Below, one piece after another: positions 17,885 through 29,300 of a DNA stretch of 64,000 bases. Origin of the DNA: Actinokineospora inagensis DSM 44258 (GTDB lineage Bacteria > Actinomycetota > Actinomycetes > Mycobacteriales > Pseudonocardiaceae); contig NZ_AXWW01000026.1 in NCBI RefSeq assembly GCF_000482865.1, positions 49,602 through 113,601 on the forward strand, given 5' to 3'. The translations under genes were made by a program, and so were the position numbers. The notes beneath the pieces were generated by a model, which was given only the letters and a program-made list of their open reading frames with translations, did not search any database and had not been told where the DNA came from. The stretch's first letter is position 1, and each line of letters begins with the position of its first letter.

Positions 17885-19089
17885 CTACACCGAGGCCAGC
17901 GCCTGGGTCGGGCTCAGCCGGGCCGCGCGCCCGGCCGGGTAGAGCCCGGCGACGACCCCGGTGCCGACCGCGGCCGCCAACCCCATGGCGAGCACCGCCC
18001 ACGGCAGCGTCACCGGCAGGTCCCGCGACAGCGAGTAGCCGACGCACACGGCGATCCCGATCAGCACGCCGAGCACCCCGCCGATCCCGGACAACACGGC
18101 CGACTCGGCGAGGAACTGGGCCCGCACGTGCGCCCGGGTGGCCCCCAGCGACCGGCGCAGCCCGATCTCGCCGCGCCGCTCCAGCACCGAGATGATCATC
18201 GTGTTGGCCACCCCGATCCCGCCGACCAGCAGCGCGACCGCGCCGAGGCCGAGGAACAACTGGTCGAACGCGGACCGGGCGGCCAACTGCGCGGTGAGCG
18301 CGTCCGACGGCCGGGACACCGCGACGTTCTGCGGGTTCTCCGGGTTGGCGGTGGCCGCCAGCACCGCCCGGACCCCGGCGACGGCGGAATCCGCCGACCG
18401 CTCGTAGACCGTGGTGGGGTGGCCGGTGAACCCGAGATCGGACTGGGCCACCGGCCAGCCGACCAGCGCGGCCCGGTCGATCTCCGGGGCCAGCGGCAGC
18501 CCGTCGAGCAGGCCGACCACGGTGAACCACCGGTCGCCCAGGTACACCTGGTCACCGGGACCGGCTATCCCCAGCCGGGCCGCGGCGACGGAGCCGAGGA
18601 CCACCGCCGGGTAGCGCTCGGTGGCCCCGGTCAGCCACGACCCGGCCAGCACCGAGCCGCCCAGCGTGTCGAGCAGGTCCAACCTGGTCGCCAGCACCGC
18701 GATCCCGTTGGTGTCCTGCGGGTCGATCTTGTCCGTCCGGCGCACCGAGCGGCCGCCGACCGCCCCGACCGCGCTGACCGACTCGACGCCATCGATCCGC
18801 CCCACCATGGCGACGCTCTCGGTGGGCAACTCGGTCTGGTTGCCGAACAGGTCCCGCCCCGGCGAGACCGTCAGCATGTTCGTCCCCAACCGGCTGATCT
18901 GCGCGATGAGGCCCGCCTGGCTGGCCGCGCTGATCCCGAGCACGGCCACCATCGCGGTCACCCCGACCGCGATGCCGAGCAGGGAGAGCACGGCGCGGGC
19001 GGGCCTGCCCCGGATGCCGGATGTGCTCTCCCGCAACAGGTCCGCCGACCGCAGGGCCGACGACGGCGGCAGATCCCGCGCCACGGCGG

Positions 19090-19093
<4 letters not shown>
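17885..19093 (-). CDS. MacB/FtsX-type ABC transporter permease
   Basis: A 402-residue permease with one N-terminal membrane helix ([20 protein letters not shown]), a large extracytoplasmic MacB-PCD domain at about 60-270, and three C-terminal helices ([20 protein letters not shown] onward). The motif [20 protein letters not shown] is the conserved loop contacting the ATPase. Such permeases extrude peptides or lipoproteins with mechanotransmission rather than forming a channel. Its start overlaps the end of the ATPase gene by 4 bases. Confidence 0.92.
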
Positions 19094-19787
<694 letters not shown>

Positions 19788-19791
<4 letters not shown>

Positions 19792-20909
19792 CGGGCGGGC
19801 ACCTGCACCTTCATCCCCTCGGTCAGCCCGGCGGCGGCCACCTCGACCTGGCCGGTGGCGAAGAAGCCGAGCCGGACGACCACCCGGCGGGTGTGCCAGC
19901 CGCCCGCCGGGTCCGTCTCCACCACGTCGACCGCGTAGTCGCCGTCGGGCATGGCCAGCAGCGCGACCAGCGGGACGGCGAGCACCCCGCGGTGCACGTC
20001 GCTGGTGAACTCGACCGATACCGGGGCGCCGTCGAGCGTGCCCGCGGCGTCCGGTTGGTCCAGGGTGACCCGGACCGGCACGGTGGCCCGCACGGCATCG
20101 TTGCTGTTGTTGCCGTCGTTGCCCGCCGACGACGGGTCGTTGGGCACGGCGGTCGCGACGGTCCCGACGGAGGCCACCTTGCCCGGTGTCGCCGTGCCGG
20201 TGGGCAGCAGCACCCGCACGGCGGCACCGACCTTGGCGAGGCCCTGCTGTGCGACGCCCAGGTTGACGGTCACCACGCGTGCGGTGCCGGACGCGGTGGC
20301 CACGACCGGTGGCAGCGCCCCGCCCAGGGTCGCCCGCACCTCGACCACGCGCAGGTCCGACGAGGCCACGACGACCTCACCCGGCCGCACCGTTCGGGTC
20401 TCCGCCACCCCGATCGAGTGCTGCCAGCGCTGCACAGCGTCGCCGACGGCGGAGGAGAAGTGCGCGCTGTCGGCCAGATCCGCGCCGAACCCGAGGGCCC
20501 GGAGGTTGTCCCGCAGCTCACGCACGTCCGGCCCGTCGTCCACGCCCTCGGCCAGGTCCCGCCAGAGCGGGGTGTCGCCGTGGAACAAGGGGACCGGGCG
20601 GTTGTTCACCGAGTAGACGCGCTCACCCAGGTGGACGACGGTGCCGGGCGTGGGCAACCAGGTCGCGACCCCACCGCCGGGCGCGGCGGGCACCGACATC
20701 GTCCCGTCGTAGCCGAGGGTGCCGTCGGCGCGGGTGGTCTGGGCGAGGTCGGCCCGCGCCACAGGGGCGGTCGGTGGGACCGGTCGGGCCTGACCCGCCG
20801 CGGCGGTCCGGTCCGGCCGGACCAGGACGAACGCCCCCGCGCCCGCCCCGACCAGGACGACCACCACGACCAGCCACCACCAGCGGCGACGGCGGCGCTC
20901 ACCCGCCAC
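19788..20909 (-). CDS. HlyD-type periplasmic adaptor with peptidoglycan-binding-like segment
   Basis: A 373-residue protein with one N-terminal membrane anchor ([20 protein letters not shown]) after an Arg-rich cytoplasmic start. A peptidoglycan-binding-like segment ([14 protein letters not shown] ... [12 protein letters not shown]) lies around residues 135-180. The C-terminus has the beta-barrel and lipoyl-like domains of membrane fusion proteins. It would link the MacB pair to the cell wall. The GTG at 20909 lies inside the end of the lipoprotein gene (11-base overlap). A long in-frame extension upstream is the lipoprotein's shadow. Confidence 0.85.
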
Positions 20910-21408
20910 TGGTCTGCCCGCCCGGCTGGGTGGTTGCCGCGCCGAACTGGGCGGCGACCTCGCGCCTGCAGTCCTGCACCGCCTGCAGCGCCTTCGGGTC
21001 CTTGGCGTCGATGTCGAGGCGCAGCGGCTGGCCGGGGGCCGGGTCGTCGACCTGGATGCCCTTGCCGCGCAGGCAGCGGGCGGTGGCCAGCGCCCGGTCC
21101 TGCTGCTGGGGGTCGGTGGCGTCCTTGCCGCTGCCCTGGCCGAGCAGGTGCCTGCACTGGTCGACCGCCTTGGCCATACCGGGGTCGGTCTTGGCCTCGG
21201 GCGGGAGCTGCACGGTCTGCGCGCCCGGCGGCGGGTCGGGCAGCGAGAAACCCTGGTCGCGCACGCATTGGACGAACCGAACCGGGCCGTCGGCGGCGAC
21301 GGCGGTGGATGTGGCAGGCGGCGACGAGCCGCCGGTGCCGGTCGAGCAGCCGCCCAGCACGGCACCGAGCAGCACCAGACCGGTCAGGGACTTCGAGGGC
21401 AGACTCAC
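20899..21408 (-). CDS. Secreted lipoprotein with duplicated Cys-containing motif
   Basis: A 169-residue protein with a lipoprotein signal peptide ending in the lipobox LGGC. The mature part shows an internal duplication: QCVRDQGFSLPDPPPG near the start and ARCLRGKGIQVDDPAPG later, each followed by a further Cys (CRHLL and CRREV). The four Cys could pair as disulfides outside the cell. Such lipoproteins commonly accompany actinobacterial HlyD/MacB sets. The GTG at 21408 has AAGG 9 bases upstream; the longer form from 21432 lacks this. It is the first gene of the export operon. Confidence 0.82.
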   Translation of the reverse strand: MSLPSKSLTGLVLLGAVLGGCSTGTGGSSPPATSTAVAADGPVRFVQCVRDQGFSLPDPPPGAQTVQLPPEAKTDPGMAKAVDQCRHLLGQGSGKDATDPQQQDRALATARCLRGKGIQVDDPAPGQPLRLDIDAKDPKALQAVQDCRREVAAQFGAATTQPGGQTSGG

Positions 21409-21556
21409 GGGGGAACACCTTCCGGTGAACACGAACGCACGGATTGGTGCCAGGTCTAGCGAAACGCGGCTATCCCGGTCGTCACGCTTGGCCGATATGC
21501 TCGTGAAACACCCCGCTCACTAGGGTGGCCGAATCCCCGGCGGGGAGTCCGCCGCG
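21409..21556. promoter_or_regulatory. Divergent promoter region: export operon and two-component system
   Basis: About 150 bases separate the minus-strand lipoprotein gene from the plus-strand response regulator gene. Back-to-back layout makes it the natural target of that regulator. I see no clear direct-repeat operator by eye. Confidence 0.4.
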
Positions 21557-22228
21557 ATGGAACCGGGAGAAGCGGTGCGGGTGCTCGTCGCCGAGGACGA
21601 ACCGGCGTTGGCCGAGCTGATCGCCGAGGGCCTGCGCAGGCACGCGCTGGCCGTCGACATCGCCCTGACGGGTGACGAGGCGCTGCAGCGGCTGGCCACC
21701 AACCGGTACGCGGTCGTGGTGCTGGACCGGGACCTGCCGGTGGTGCACGGCGACGAGGTGTGCAGGCGGATAGTGGCGTCCGGGTCGGGCAGCCGGGTGC
21801 TGATGCTGACCGCGTCCGCCACCAAACGGGACCTCATCGGCGGGCTGTCCCTCGGCGCCGACGACTACCTGGCCAAACCGTTCGACTTCGACGAGCTGGT
21901 CGCCCGCATCCACGCGCTGGGCCGCCGCCCGACCGGGGTCGTCGCCCCCGTGCTGCGGCACGGCGACCTGGAACTCGACGTACCCCGGCACCAGGCGGTG
22001 CGCGACGGCCGCTACCTGGCGCTGTCCCGCAAGGAGTTCGCGGTGCTGGAGATCCTGCTCAGCGCGGGCGGCGGCGTGGTCAGCGCGGAAACCCTGTTGG
22101 AGAGCGTGTGGGACGAGAACGCCGATCCGTTCACCAACGCGGTGCGGATCACGATCAGCAGGCTGCGCGCGAAGCTGGGCGACCCGCCGCTGATCGTGAC
22201 CGTCCCCGGCGTCGGCTACCGGGTCTGA
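21557..22228 (+). CDS. OmpR-family response regulator
   Basis: A 223-residue protein. The receiver domain (1-120) has acidic residues in VAEDEP, the phosphoacceptor Asp57 in VVVLDRDLP and Lys in LAKPFDFDEL. The C-terminal winged helix (130-223) ends in the typical VRITISRLRAKLGDPPLIVT and VPGVGYRV. It lies directly before its sensor kinase and divergent from the lipoprotein/HlyD/MacB operon, which it probably controls, for example in response to peptide at the envelope. Confidence 0.93.
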   Translation: MEPGEAVRVLVAEDEPALAELIAEGLRRHALAVDIALTGDEALQRLATNRYAVVVLDRDLPVVHGDEVCRRIVASGSGSRVLMLTASATKRDLIGGLSLGADDYLAKPFDFDELVARIHALGRRPTGVVAPVLRHGDLELDVPRHQAVRDGRYLALSRKEFAVLEILLSAGGGVVSAETLLESVWDENADPFTNAVRITISRLRAKLGDPPLIVTVPGVGYRV

Positions 22229-23379
22229 CCCGGGGCCGCAGCGGGGTCCGGCTGCGGCTGACCCTGCTCTACGGCGGCCTGTCCCTGGCGGCCTGCGTGG
22301 TGCTGCTCGGGGTGGTGTTCCTGCTGTCCGGGCAGACGCTGGCGGGCAACGTGGAGATGGTGATCCGGCACGCGGTCACCGGCCAGCGGGGCACCAACGT
22401 CACCGTGCTGCCCAAGCAGACCCTCCCGGAGGTGCAGGGCGCGGCGCTGAGCCAGGCCCAGATCAAGGCCCTCGCCGAGGACATCAAGGTCGACGCGCTG
22501 AGCCAACTGCTGGTCGCGTCCGCGATCGCGATCGGCGTGATGGTCCTGTTCGCCTGCGCGGTCGGCTGGTGGGTGGCGGGCCGGGTCCTGCGGCCGCTGC
22601 ACACCATCACCGCCCGCGCCCGCCGCATGTCCGCCCACAACATCCACGAACGCCTCGCGCTGACCGGACCACCGGACGAACTGCGCGCCCTCGCCGACAC
22701 CTTCGACGACCTGCTCGACCGGTTGGACCGCGCGTTCACCAGCCAACGCCGGTTCGTCGCCAACGCCTCACACGAACTGCGCACCCCGCTGGCCGTCGAA
22801 CGCGCCATCATCCAGGTGCGGCTGGCCGACACCCAGGTGCGCACCGACCTCCTCGCCGCCAACCGCCGCCTGGACCGCCTCCTCGACGGCCTGCTCACCC
22901 TGGCCCGCAGCGACCACGGCCTCCCCGAACGAGTCCCCGTCGACCTGGCCGCCGTCGCCACCCGCGTGGTGACCGAGGCACTGGCCACTCCCCCACCGGA
23001 CGCGCCTGTTGTGCGCGGCTCAGTCCACGCGGACTCCCTTGTGGTGCCAGGGGACGAGGTCCTGCTCACCCAACTCGTCGACAACCTCGTCCGCAACGCC
23101 ATGCTCTACAACACCCCCGACGGCTGGTTCACGGTCACCATCACCGGAAACACCCTCACCGTCGCCAACAGCGGCCCGGCGGTCCCGCAGAACACAGTGG
23201 ACGTCCTCTTCGAACCCTTCCAGCGCGCCCACCGCCACACCAACCACGGCGGCGCGGGCCTCGGCCTCGCCATCGCCCGCGCCATCACCAACGCCCACGA
23301 CGGCATCATCACCGCCATCCCCCGTGCGCAAGGCGGCCTCGACGTGGTGGTGACGATGCCTGAGTCCACAGTGGACTAG
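22225..23379 (+). CDS. Sensor histidine kinase
   Basis: About 384 residues. Two membrane helices (near residues 10-35 and 95-120) flank a short outer loop of about 60 residues. A HAMP segment follows, then the phosphoacceptor His in ASHELRTPLAVE, the N box in DNLVRNAMLYNT and the G2 box GGAGLGLAIARAI. No ATG or GTG lies between the regulator's stop and the first helix. The best start is a CTG at 22225 that overlaps the regulator's TGA, so translation is probably coupled and the start is uncertain. Its ligand is unknown. Confidence 0.88.
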   Translation: MTRGRSGVRLRLTLLYGGLSLAACVVLLGVVFLLSGQTLAGNVEMVIRHAVTGQRGTNVTVLPKQTLPEVQGAALSQAQIKALAEDIKVDALSQLLVASAIAIGVMVLFACAVGWWVAGRVLRPLHTITARARRMSAHNIHERLALTGPPDELRALADTFDDLLDRLDRAFTSQRRFVANASHELRTPLAVERAIIQVRLADTQVRTDLLAANRRLDRLLDGLLTLARSDHGLPERVPVDLAAVATRVVTEALATPPPDAPVVRGSVHADSLVVPGDEVLLTQLVDNLVRNAMLYNTPDGWFTVTITGNTLTVANSGPAVPQNTVDVLFEPFQRAHRHTNHGGAGLGLAIARAITNAHDGIITAIPRAQGGLDVVVTMPESTVD

Positions 23380-23386
23380 TGCAGTC

Positions 23387-26300
23387 CTAGGTGATGTCGG
23401 CCATGGCGGGGCGGCCTCGGTGCCTGCGTCGCCACGGAACCGAGGATCCGGCGGGGCCGGGTCTGGTTACCGAGCTGGGGTCGGTGTCGGGCTCGGGGCT
23501 GTCGGCCAGGTTGTCTCCGGTGGCACCGCCATCGCCGCGACCGGAACCATCCGCGTTGTCGAAGCCATCTTCACCGGTGGAGCCATCTCCAGCCGGGGAA
23601 CCATCTTCACCGGGGGAATCATTCCCGGCAGCGGGGTCATCGTCACCGGGAGCGTCATCCCCAGCGGTCGGATCGTCGTCACCAGGGGAATCGTCTCCGG
23701 CCGTGGGGTCATCGTCACCGGGAGCATCGTCCCCAGCGGTCGGGTCATCGTCACCGGGAGCGTCGTCCCCGGCAGCGGGGTCGTCATCGCCAGGAGAGTC
23801 ACCCCCGGCGGTGCGGTTGTCCCCGGCGGTGGGGCCGTCGTCGCCGGTGGGGTCGTTGTCGTCGGGGCCGTCGTCGGGGCCGTCGTCGGTGGGGTTGTCT
23901 TCGACGGGGAGGGGGCGGCCGCGTGGGGGGAACTTGAGGTGGCGGAGGTCGTCGAGGTCGGCGCCGACGACCATGGCGGTGATCTGTCCGTCGAGGACGG
24001 TGGCGTAGTGGGCGATCTCGCCCGCGGCGGCGGGGGTGGGTGAGAGCAGCACCCAGCCGCCGCGGTGGGGGACGAGGATGCCGATGTCGTCGGGGAGGGT
24101 GATCACGCCGCCCCGGGCGGCGGTCGCCCGTAGCTGCTCGGCGATGACGCGCCGCCGGTAGGCGCCGAGGGCGGCGATCCGGTCCATGATGGTGCGCCGT
24201 GGGGCGCCGGTCAGCGCGTCGGCGACCTGGGCCAGGTCGCTGCGTGCCCGGTCGACCTCGGCGAGTCGGGTCGACGCGCTCGCAGGCTCGGTGGGGACAG
24301 GGGGGTCGAGGGGGTTGTTGTTCGCGTCCAGCGGGAGGGCCTGGATCGACTCGGTGTCCGCGGTGGGGCGGGTGGCGGCTGGGCCGTGATCGCCGGTGAG
24401 CGGGTCGACGAACAAGACTTCGTCGTTGTGGTTGACCAGGTTCCACGCCTGGGCGCCTGCTTCCGCCTGGCTCACCACCAGGGCGCCCGCGCCGTGACCC
24501 GCGTCCGCCACCAGGTCGACCAGGGTGCGCTGGGCGGTGGGTCCGGTGCCGAAGTCCACCAACGGGTGGTTGGTCCACGTCGCCGGGCGGGTGCCGTGGC
24601 TGTCGCTCGCGTCCACCACGGCGGGTTGGCCCTGCCAGACCGAGTGGGCCGCCATGGCGTGGTCGAAGGGAGTGGACTGGATGTCCGAAGTGGACTCGGC
24701 AGCCACGGACCCGGCCCATTCCCGCGGATGGGTGTGCCTGGTGTCCGCCGAGCCCAGCCGCTCCATGCGTCCGCCCGGCGGCACGGCACCAGGCACGACG
24801 ATGGCGTCGGGTTGAAGGGTCCCGGAGTCCGGCAGGTTCGCCACGGCAACGGACGAGGCGTCGGAGTCGTAGTCCACAGTGGCGCCTTGGAACTCGTCCG
24901 TCCACTCGAAACGAAGGACGTCGTCGACCACCGGGCTGTCGGCCTCGACGGCCGCCGGGCTGTCGACCCTGGCGGTGACCTGCCCGCTGACGGCGTTCGG
25001 GTCCGCCAGTTCGAGCACCAACGTCCGCCCCAGCCTCGGGAACGGGTGTTCCGAAAGGGGTCCGATCCGCCCGTTCAGCGGGTCGGCGAGAACGATCTCG
25101 CCGTTGACGTTGAGCAGGGTCCACGTGTCCCATGTGGACCACCCGACTCGTTGGCTGATCACCAGCGCGCCCGCGCCGTGGCCCCGGGTGGTGACCAGGC
25201 CGAGCAGGTTTCGCTGAGCGGTGCGGCCCGCACCGTAGTCGACCATCGGATACCCGCTCCACGACAACGACGCGGCCCCCGGCACGCCCGCTTCAGGCAC
25301 GCCGGGCAGGGGAGCGAACCTCCCGATCTCGGCCAGGCCCGCCCCGGCGGGCAGGTCGACGATGTCGTCGCCTGCCCACGCGCTGGTATCGGTGTACCGC
25401 CCGGACACCGGGACCATCGTCCTCAGCGCCTCGAACCGCGGATCGGACTCGACGATCCGCGAGATGTGGCGGTCAGGCGCCGCGTTGAGGTTGATGTAGA
25501 CGTTCTGCGCGTCCAGCGGAAGTACCCACATCCGCCCGTCCACGGGGATCGTGCCGTCGTCAAGGCTCTCGATATGATGGGCCGCAGGCTCGATGAACAG
25601 GATCTCACCATAGTGGTTGATCAGGTTCCACGCCCGCGACTGACCCCGCCCGTTGTGGCTGATCGCCAGAGCGCTCGCGTGCCAGCCCGCGCGCGCGACC
25701 GCGGTGAGCAACGCCAACTGGGCCTCGGGGCCTGAGCCGACATCGGTCATCGGGTACCTCGTCCACGCCGCCGACTGTCCGACCCGGGTGTCGCCCGCCC
25801 CCACCACCGTGGGTTCACCGCGATAAGTCAGGTGAACCGCCTTGACGAGATCGAAGGGCTCAACCCCGGCGGACTGGTCGCCCTCGGCGCCCCACATCGA
25901 CTCGACCCAGAGGTTCGGATCGACGTATTGACTACCCACTACGGACTGAAGTGTCACCAACCGCTGGTTCACGTCGACGGTGTCGACCTGCTCGACGGGT
26001 TCCTCGACGAACTCGGTGGTGGCCAGGCGCGGTTGGATGAACCTGTTGCCCGCGTCCATCGGGATCGCACGCACGGTTCCGAGGCCATGGCCGACCGTGC
26101 TGTTCGCGGCGAGCTCGTAGGTGCCTGCTCGCGGGTCGACGATGTACACGGTGCCCTCGTGGTTGACCACGTTCCACGTGTACTGCGGTCCTTTGTCCAT
26201 GTGGAAGCCGACCATGATGGCATCCGAGCCGTACCCCCCGCCTGCGACCCGGTCGACCACCTTCCGCACAGCTTCGACGCCGAGCCCGAAGCTCTCCGTG

Positions 26301-29300
26301 GGTTCCTGGTTCCACCACGCGTCGTCCGCGACCTGCTTGATGTCGTTGCCGGGGGCGCCGACCACCACGAGGTCGCCGTTCAAGATCGAGTGGAACGCGA
26401 CCGCCGAGCGGTAGCTGTTCGTCGCGGGTGACTCCGTGTCGTGGGCACCGTTGACCAGTCCCAACCAATGTCCAAAGTGGATGGACCGGCTGTTGCCGGT
26501 CGGCATCCAGCCCCTCAACAAGAGCAGCTTCCTGCCCGCCTCGACTTCGGCGGTATGGGCACGCTGCTCAGCGGCGAGGTGGTTGCCGTCCGGGTCGAGC
26601 GCGATCGCGTACAGGTAGGCGGAGTTGCCGACTTTGTGCGCCGTGGCGGGCTCGTGCGAGCCGGTTCCCAGGTCGAACAGCCAGACCTCGCCCGCCCGGT
26701 TGACCGCGCTCCACACACCGGACTCCAGGCCGTCGACCTGGGCCACCACCACGGCCTCCGCGCCGCTCCCCCCGGCGGCGACCCGGTCGAGCACCGCCCG
26801 GAAACCCGGGGCGCCTGACCCGAAGGCCTCCAGCCTGGGCTCGGCCCACTCGACCGCTTCCGCGCCCCCGGGCAGGTAGCTCGAGAGGAGCACCTTCGCC
26901 TTCAGCGACTCGGAAAGGTGGCTCTCGCTGATCATCCGCACCATCGATTCCAGCGCCACCGCACGATCGGTCGGAGCGGGTGGGAGGACCGGCTGGATGT
27001 CGATGAATCCGTTGGTCTCGTCGAGGCGGATCGCGTGCACGGTACCGATGTCGGCGATCACGTGCGGGTCGACGAAGTCGGACTCGGGCTGGAAGACACG
27101 GGTGGCGTCGGTCCAAGTGCCCGCGGCCGCGTCGAGGATCAACACCTCGCCACCGTGGTTGACCACGTTCCACGTGTGCGACCTGTTGTCGCCGACCGTC
27201 AAGAACCGCACGATCGCTGCCGAGCCGGGTGGCGCCGCGGCGACCCCGTTGATCACCCCGCGCAGGGCGTGCTGATCCGCGCCGATGGGCTGCATGGGAG
27301 CACCAACCCAGTTTGGTGCATTGTGGATGTCCGCTATGGACACATTGACACCTGCGGAATAACCGTGATAGGCCAACTGGAACTTCTTCGAGGCTTCAAC
27401 GGCATCGGTCGCACCGGTCGGATCAACCCCGGTCCGAATCCAGACGCGCGGGTCGGAGAAGGCGCTCACCGACACCAGGCCTGGTGTCGGTGAGGCAGGC
27501 GCCAAGCCGGTGATGAAGTTGCCGTTCGCGTCCACCGGAATGGCGTACAACTGCACGGGGTTGCCGAGTACGTGCTTGTCGGCCAGTTGGATCGAGTTCT
27601 CCCCCGGGGTGATGAGCAACAGTTCGCCGTTGTGGTTGATCACGTTCCACCACCCCTGCTCCTCTTCCCCTTCCACATAACCGGACACGATGGCCGCCGA
27701 CCCGTGCCCTCCACGCGCGACCCGGTCGATCACCCTCTGCACGGCGTCCGGACCGGCCCCGAAGTCCTCCAAGTCGTGCTCGGCCCACGCAGGCATCCGG
27801 CTGGGCTCGGCGCCCTCCACAACGGGCTCACCGTGGTAGGTCGCGAGGACCGCCATGGACGCGTTGAAAGCGCTGGCCGAACCCGAGTACCCGGACGTGT
27901 TCCTGATCAGGCTCAGCCAACTCGCCGGGTGGGTGAACTTCTCGCCCGCCGACACGATCTCCCGCAGTTGAGCCAATCTGGGGTCCGACATGAGCTCGGC
28001 ACCGAGACGGTTGTCGTGGGCGTCGACCGCGACCGCGAACACCGACCCAACCTCGCCCAGCGCATCCGCGGTGGACCCCACGTAGTCGCCCGATCGCGGT
28101 TCGAACACCCGTACCACGTCGTGGTGGTAGACCACGTTCCACGAGGACAACTCGCCAGACCGGAAGTCGTACACGATGGCCGCCGAGCCACGTCCCCCGC
28201 GCACGACCCGGTCGATCACTCCCTGGAAGGCGCCCGGCCCCGTCCCGAAGTCCTCCATCGGTTGTTGCGCCCAGCGCGCGTCCGCTCGGACACCACCGGA
28301 CCGGGTACCCACGACGACAGGCTCACCGCGGTACGTCGAGTGGAACGCCCTCGCCGCATCGGCGGGGTTTGTCCCCAGAGCCTCGCCGTTGACCAGGTGA
28401 ACCCACCCCAAGGGGTCAACGGGTCCGCGCGACACCGCGTACCGCAACGCGGCCAGCCGCGTGTCCGGGTCCATCGCCGGTAGCCCAACCTCCCCGGGCC
28501 GGGAGGTGTCGATAGGCGGCGGTGGGGCCAAGCCCCGCCGCCGCGCGATCGGTACCCGCGGCGCCCCCTCGGGCGGTGTGGACAGGGGCGGGGTGGGCCG
28601 AGGTGCGTCCGGGCCGGCAAGCGGGGGCTCGCCGACTGGCCGGTGGGCGGCGGACTCCTGGATGGCGGGCTGCTCGGTCTCGGTGCTGTGCTGCCGGGGG
28701 TCGGGGGCGAGGTGGTTGTTGTAGCGGTCCAGGTGGATCGCGGATATCGGGCCGAGGTTGGGGATGACGTCCGGGGCGGTGAAGGTGGCGACGTCGCCGG
28801 GGGCGAGGCCGGGGATGCCGGGGGGGTTGAAGATTCGGGTGGCGTCGGTCCAGGTGCCCGCCACCGGGTCGAAGATCAGTACCTCGCCGTGGTGGTTGAC
28901 GACGTTCCAGGTGTAGGTGTCGGTGGGGGTGTGTGCGGTCACGATGGATGTGGTGCCGTGTTCGGCTTGGCCGACCCGGTCGAGCACCTGGCGCAGGGCC
29001 GCCGTACCGGAGCCGATGGGGGTTGGTGGGCGGTTGGCCGGGTGCGCGGGCGGGGTCGATTGACCTGCGACCGCGGGGGTGCCGTGGTAGGTCGACTGGA
29101 ACATCGCGGCGGCCGCGTTGCCGTCGGTTTGGCGACGCAGGCCGAGGGGCGCGGTGTTGACCAGGCCGACCCAGTCGCGCGGGTCGCTGTACACCGTGTC
29201 CGGGGGGACCACCAAGCGCAGCGTCGCGAGGCCGCGATCTTCCCGTGCGCCGTCGTCGACCTGGATGTCGGCGGCGGGCTCGGCGTTCGTCGGGGTGCTC

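Noticed and set aside
23365..23400. Possible terminator between convergent kinase and giant genes
   Set aside because: GGACT/AGTCC forms only a 5-base stem around 5 bases, too weak to call.
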